From Leisingera sp. M658 (lineage in GTDB: Bacteria; Pseudomonadota; Alphaproteobacteria; Rhodobacterales; Rhodobacteraceae): a stretch of 64,000 nucleotides of DNA. The notes under the pieces are model-generated. The model did no database searches. It saw only the letters and a program-made list of their open reading frames with translations, and was not told where the DNA came from. Every line of letters starts with the position of its first letter. Within the stretch, counting starts at the first letter, position 1. Both the position numbers and the translations under genes were made by a program. The stretch covers positions 3,116,501-3,180,500 of the forward strand of contig NZ_CP083546.1 in the NCBI RefSeq assembly GCF_025144145.1. The letters are read 5' to 3'. Positions 61,582 through 64,000 of this stretch are shown in pieces.

Positions 61582-62412
61582 ATGAGTAAACCCTGCATCA
61601 TCTGCGTGGCCATCACCGGCTCGGTTCCGACCAAGAAAAACAACCCGGCAGTGCCCGTCACCATCGCCGAGCAGATCGAAAGCACCCAGGAGGCGTTTGA
61701 GGCCGGCGCCTCCATCGCTCATTGCCATGTGCGCAACGACGACCAGACGCCGACCTCGGACCCGGAGCGGTTCGCCCGCCTCATGGAAGGCCTGCACAAG
61801 CACTGCCCCGGCATGATCGTGCAGCTGTCGACCGGCGGCCGCTCCGGCGCCGGACACGAGCGCGGCGGCATGCTGCCCCTGCGCCCCGACATGGCGTCTC
61901 TGTCCGTTGGCTCCAACAACTTCCCTACCCGGGTCTATGAGAACTCTCCCGATCTGGTGGACTGGCTGGCCTCGGAGATGCGCACTTACGAAGTAAAACC
62001 CGAGATCGAGGCCTTTGACCTGTCGCACATCCACCAGGCGGTGAAAATGAACCGCGAGGGGCGCATTGCCGGCACGCTTTACGTGCAGTTCGTGATGGGG
62101 GTGAAGAACGCGATGCCCGTCGATAAGGACGTGTTCGACTACTACGTCAAAACCATACAGCGTCTGGCGCCGGAGGCCCAGTGGTGCGGCGCCGGTGTCG
62201 GGCCGGGGCAGATCCTGGTCAACGAATGGTCCATCGCCGCGGGCGGCCATACCCGCACCGGACTGGAGGACAATATGCGGCTCGACCGCGACACCCTTGC
62301 GCCCTCCAATGCCGCGCTGGTGAGGCGGGCAGCGGCGCTGTGCGAAACCTACGAACGCCCTGTCGCCACCTGGCAGCAGGCCCGCAAGATCCTGGAACTC
62401 CGGCCCGGCTGA
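61582..62412 (+). CDS. beta-keto acid cleavage enzyme (BKACE, kce-like)
   Basis: 276 aa. BKACE/DUF849 TIM barrel with zinc His in SIAHCHVRND (about 45-54), GLHKHCPGMIVQLSTGGRSG, and conserved SVGSNNFPTRVYENSP. Family members cleave beta-keto acids with acetyl-CoA. Named kce next to pca genes in Roseobacters. A role for beta-ketoadipate or another beta-keto acid is inferred. Thirteen bases after pcaG, same operon. Confidence 0.85.
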   Translation: MSKPCIICVAITGSVPTKKNNPAVPVTIAEQIESTQEAFEAGASIAHCHVRNDDQTPTSDPERFARLMEGLHKHCPGMIVQLSTGGRSGAGHERGGMLPLRPDMASLSVGSNNFPTRVYENSPDLVDWLASEMRTYEVKPEIEAFDLSHIHQAVKMNREGRIAGTLYVQFVMGVKNAMPVDKDVFDYYVKTIQRLAPEAQWCGAGVGPGQILVNEWSIAAGGHTRTGLEDNMRLDRDTLAPSNAALVRRAAALCETYERPVATWQQARKILELRPG

Positions 62413-62541
62413 TGCCGCCCGCTTCGGGCCGCAGGCCCGAAGCCAAGCCCAAGACCGTCAGGCGGCCCGTCAGGGCAGCCGCGGGCGCGGGAGCCCCCCT
62501 TCTGCCTGGCTGGCCAACTGGCGCCGGTCAACTGGTGCTGG

Positions 62542-62931
62542 TCAACTCCCGCCGGAAAGATCCCTGAGGATCGGGCAATCCGGACGGCTGTCGCCTGCAC
62601 AGCCTTTGACCAACTCTCTCAATGTGCCGCGCATCGCCTGCAGATCGGCGATCTTTTCCTCGATCTTTGCCAGATGCTCCAACGCCAGCTGCTTCACATC
62701 GGCGCTGGCGCGGGTTTCGTCCTCGTAAAGCGCCATCAGGGTGCGGCAGTCCTCGATGGTGAAGCCCAGCGCCCGGGCGCGGCCCAAAAAGGCCAGCTTA
62801 TGCAGATCAGTCCCGGCAAAGCAGCGATAGCCATTGGCGCTGCGATGCGGTTTGATCAGCCCGATGTCCTCATAATAGCGGATGGTCTTGGCTGGCAGGC
62901 CGGAGCGGCGGGATACATCTCCGATATTCAT
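62542..62931 (-). CDS. cueR: CueR, MerR-family copper-responsive activator
   Basis: 129 aa. MerR HTH ([20 protein letters not shown]) and dimer helix, and the Cu(I)-binding loop CAGDSRPDC (about 112-120) with the two Cys at 7 residues spacing as in CueR. Activates copper efflux genes by twisting their long-spacer promoters. Its start overlaps the copA stop (ATGA), so it lies in the same leftward operon. Confidence 0.9.
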   Translation of the reverse strand: MNIGDVSRRSGLPAKTIRYYEDIGLIKPHRSANGYRCFAGTDLHKLAFLGRARALGFTIEDCRTLMALYEDETRASADVKQLALEHLAKIEEKIADLQAMRGTLRELVKGCAGDSRPDCPILRDLSGGS

Positions 62932-64000
62932 GCGCGCACCTCCTGCTTGCCGGCCGCAAGGACCGCCGGCCCGGCCTGCCCTTCATCCAGGGCCGGTTTC
63001 AGGCGGCGCAAGCGCAGGGCATTGGACAGGACAAACACGCTCGACAGTGCCATTGCGCCTGCCGCAAGTGCCGGCGACAAAAGAGGCCCCCCATGAGGGT
63101 ACAGAACCCCGGCCGCCACCGGCACCAGCAGCACGTTGTAGCCAAAAGCCCAGCCCAGGTTCTGGCGGATGTTGCGCATGGTGGCGCGGCTGACGGTCAG
63201 CGCGTTCACCACCCCGCGCAGATCACCCGAGACCAGCACCACATCCGCCGCCTCGATCGCCACATCGGTGCCGGTGCCGATGGCAATTCCAGCATCCGCC
63301 GCCGCCAGCGCCGGGGCGTCGTTTATGCCGTCGCCCACAAATGCCAGCGAACCATGCTCTGCCTGCAGCTCCAGGATCGCGGCAACCTTATCAGCAGGCA
63401 GGCATTCAGCTTTCACTGCATCAATACCCAGCCGCGCGGCAATCGCCTGCGCCGTCCCCAAAGCATCACCGGTGATCATTGCCACCTTCAATCCTTGGTC
63501 ATGAAAGGCTTTGATTGCCGCCGGGGTACCCGGCTTGATCGGATCCGCCACCGCAATCACCGCCGCCGCCTGGCCGTCAACGGCGGCGAAAAGCGGGGTT
63601 TCGCCGCGCTCTGCCAGTTTCAGCCCCTCCGCCTCCAGCGCACCAAGCGCAATGCCTTCGCGCGCCATCAGCCGGGCGGCACCGGCCAGCACCACGCGCC
63701 CCTCGACCTCTGCGCGCAGGCCATAGCCCGGGATAGCCTTGAAAGCGTCCACCTTGGGCAGCCCCTTGCCCGCCGCTGCCGTGATAGCGCGGGCGATGGG
63801 GTGTTCCGACTGCGCCTCAGCGGCACCGGTCAGGCGCAGCACCTCGTCGCGGGTGAATCCTTCGGCGCAGATCAATTCGGTCAGCACCGGCCGGCCCTCA
63901 GTCAAAGTGCCGGTCTTGTCGAGCGCCACCACGCGTGCTTCCTGCAAGTGCTGTAGCGCATCGCCCTTGCGGAACAGAACCCCCATCTGCGCCGCGCGGC
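62928..64000 (-). CDS. copA: CopA, Cu(I)-translocating P1B-type ATPase (C-terminal part, runs off the window)
   Basis: The frame is open from 62928 to the right edge; about 357 residues are visible. Phosphorylation loop [17 protein letters not shown] (DKTGT), SEHPIARAI (the HP motif), [26 protein letters not shown] hinge and two C-terminal membrane helices with [16 protein letters not shown]. The ATG at 63984 is internal, since family similarity continues to the window edge ([12 protein letters not shown]). Exports Cu(I) from the cytoplasm. Confidence 0.94.
   Translation of the reverse strand, partial: RAAQMGVLFRKGDALQHLQEARVVALDKTGTLTEGRPVLTELICAEGFTRDEVLRLTGAAEAQSEHPIARAITAAAGKGLPKVDAFKAIPGYGLRAEVEGRVVLAGAARLMAREGIALGALEAEGLKLAERGETPLFAAVDGQAAAVIAVADPIKPGTPAAIKAFHDQGLKVAMITGDALGTAQAIAARLGIDAVKAECLPADKVAAILELQAEHGSLAFVGDGINDAPALAAADAGIAIGTGTDVAIEAADVVLVSGDLRGVVNALTVSRATMRNIRQNLGWAFGYNVLLVPVAAGVLYPHGGPLLSPALAAGAMALSSVFVLSNALRLRRLKPALDEGQAGPAVLAAGKQEVRA

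Overview
The window looks like chromosome or megaplasmid DNA of a marine alphaproteobacterium of the Roseobacter group (Rhodobacterales, Leisingera/Phaeobacter/Ruegeria-like). The evidence is high GC, a UehA/EnuR-type ectoine cluster close to that known from Ruegeria pomeroyi, a GlpSTPQV-type glycerol importer, cNOR genes with NnrR and NnrS, and a pca-kce protocatechuate cluster. The assignment rests on gene content and remembered protein families, not on a database search.

Layout. 1-5.1 kb: a DinB/TIGR03084-like protein, an APH-fold phosphotransferase, an unusual Gly/Thr/Lys-repeat protein and an RlmL-like rRNA methyltransferase. 5.4-11.4 kb: a six-gene ABC importer operon (glpV-S-T-P-Q-U) with two non-equivalent ATPases. 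11.7-13.9 kb: a BlaI/M56 regulator pair and a secreted EF-hand protein. 14.0-23.8 kb: a nitric oxide module (norCBQD plus two small membrane genes, a DUF1858 protein, an NnrR-type regulator, nnrS and a di-haem peroxidase), interrupted by a cold-shock gene and two small genes. 23.8-30.7 kb: a hybrid histidine kinase, an RTX-tailed animal-type haem peroxidase and a long class I CoA-transferase.

31.0-33.4 kb: tRNA-Gln(TTG) followed by a decayed insertion zone with an HNH endonuclease, a truncated IS3 copy, an IS91-type integrase remnant, two IS5-type remnants, a 60-bp hairpin and a second broken HNH locus. 33.4-46.8 kb: a complete leftward ectoine/5-hydroxyectoine uptake and catabolism cluster (enuR, uehABC, usp, eutABC, doeAB, doeX, doeCD). 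47.0-52.2 kb: a decaying surface-sugar locus (ketoisomerase, aminotransferase, broken acetyltransferase, GNAT enzyme, frameshifted glycosyltransferase) split by a full-length IS3 element whose orfB carries a 35-bp palindromic insertion. The two IS3 copies lie in the same orientation on either side of the ectoine cluster.

52.2-64 kb: a methyl-accepting chemotaxis protein, an unknown protein, a transcription factor combining winged-helix, TolB-like and TPR parts, a Tat-exported metallo-hydrolase, a protocatechuate cluster (pcaQ divergent from pcaCHG-kce, without pcaB or pcaD), and the start of a copper efflux locus (cueR and a partial copA).

No wholly new multi-gene system is certain. The least explained items are the Gly-rich protein with a repeated WYD motif at both ends, the 57-aa nor-linked membrane peptide, the asymmetric GlpS/GlpT ATPase pair, the palindromic insertion in the IS3 element, and the tRNA-linked remnants of repeated HNH loci.
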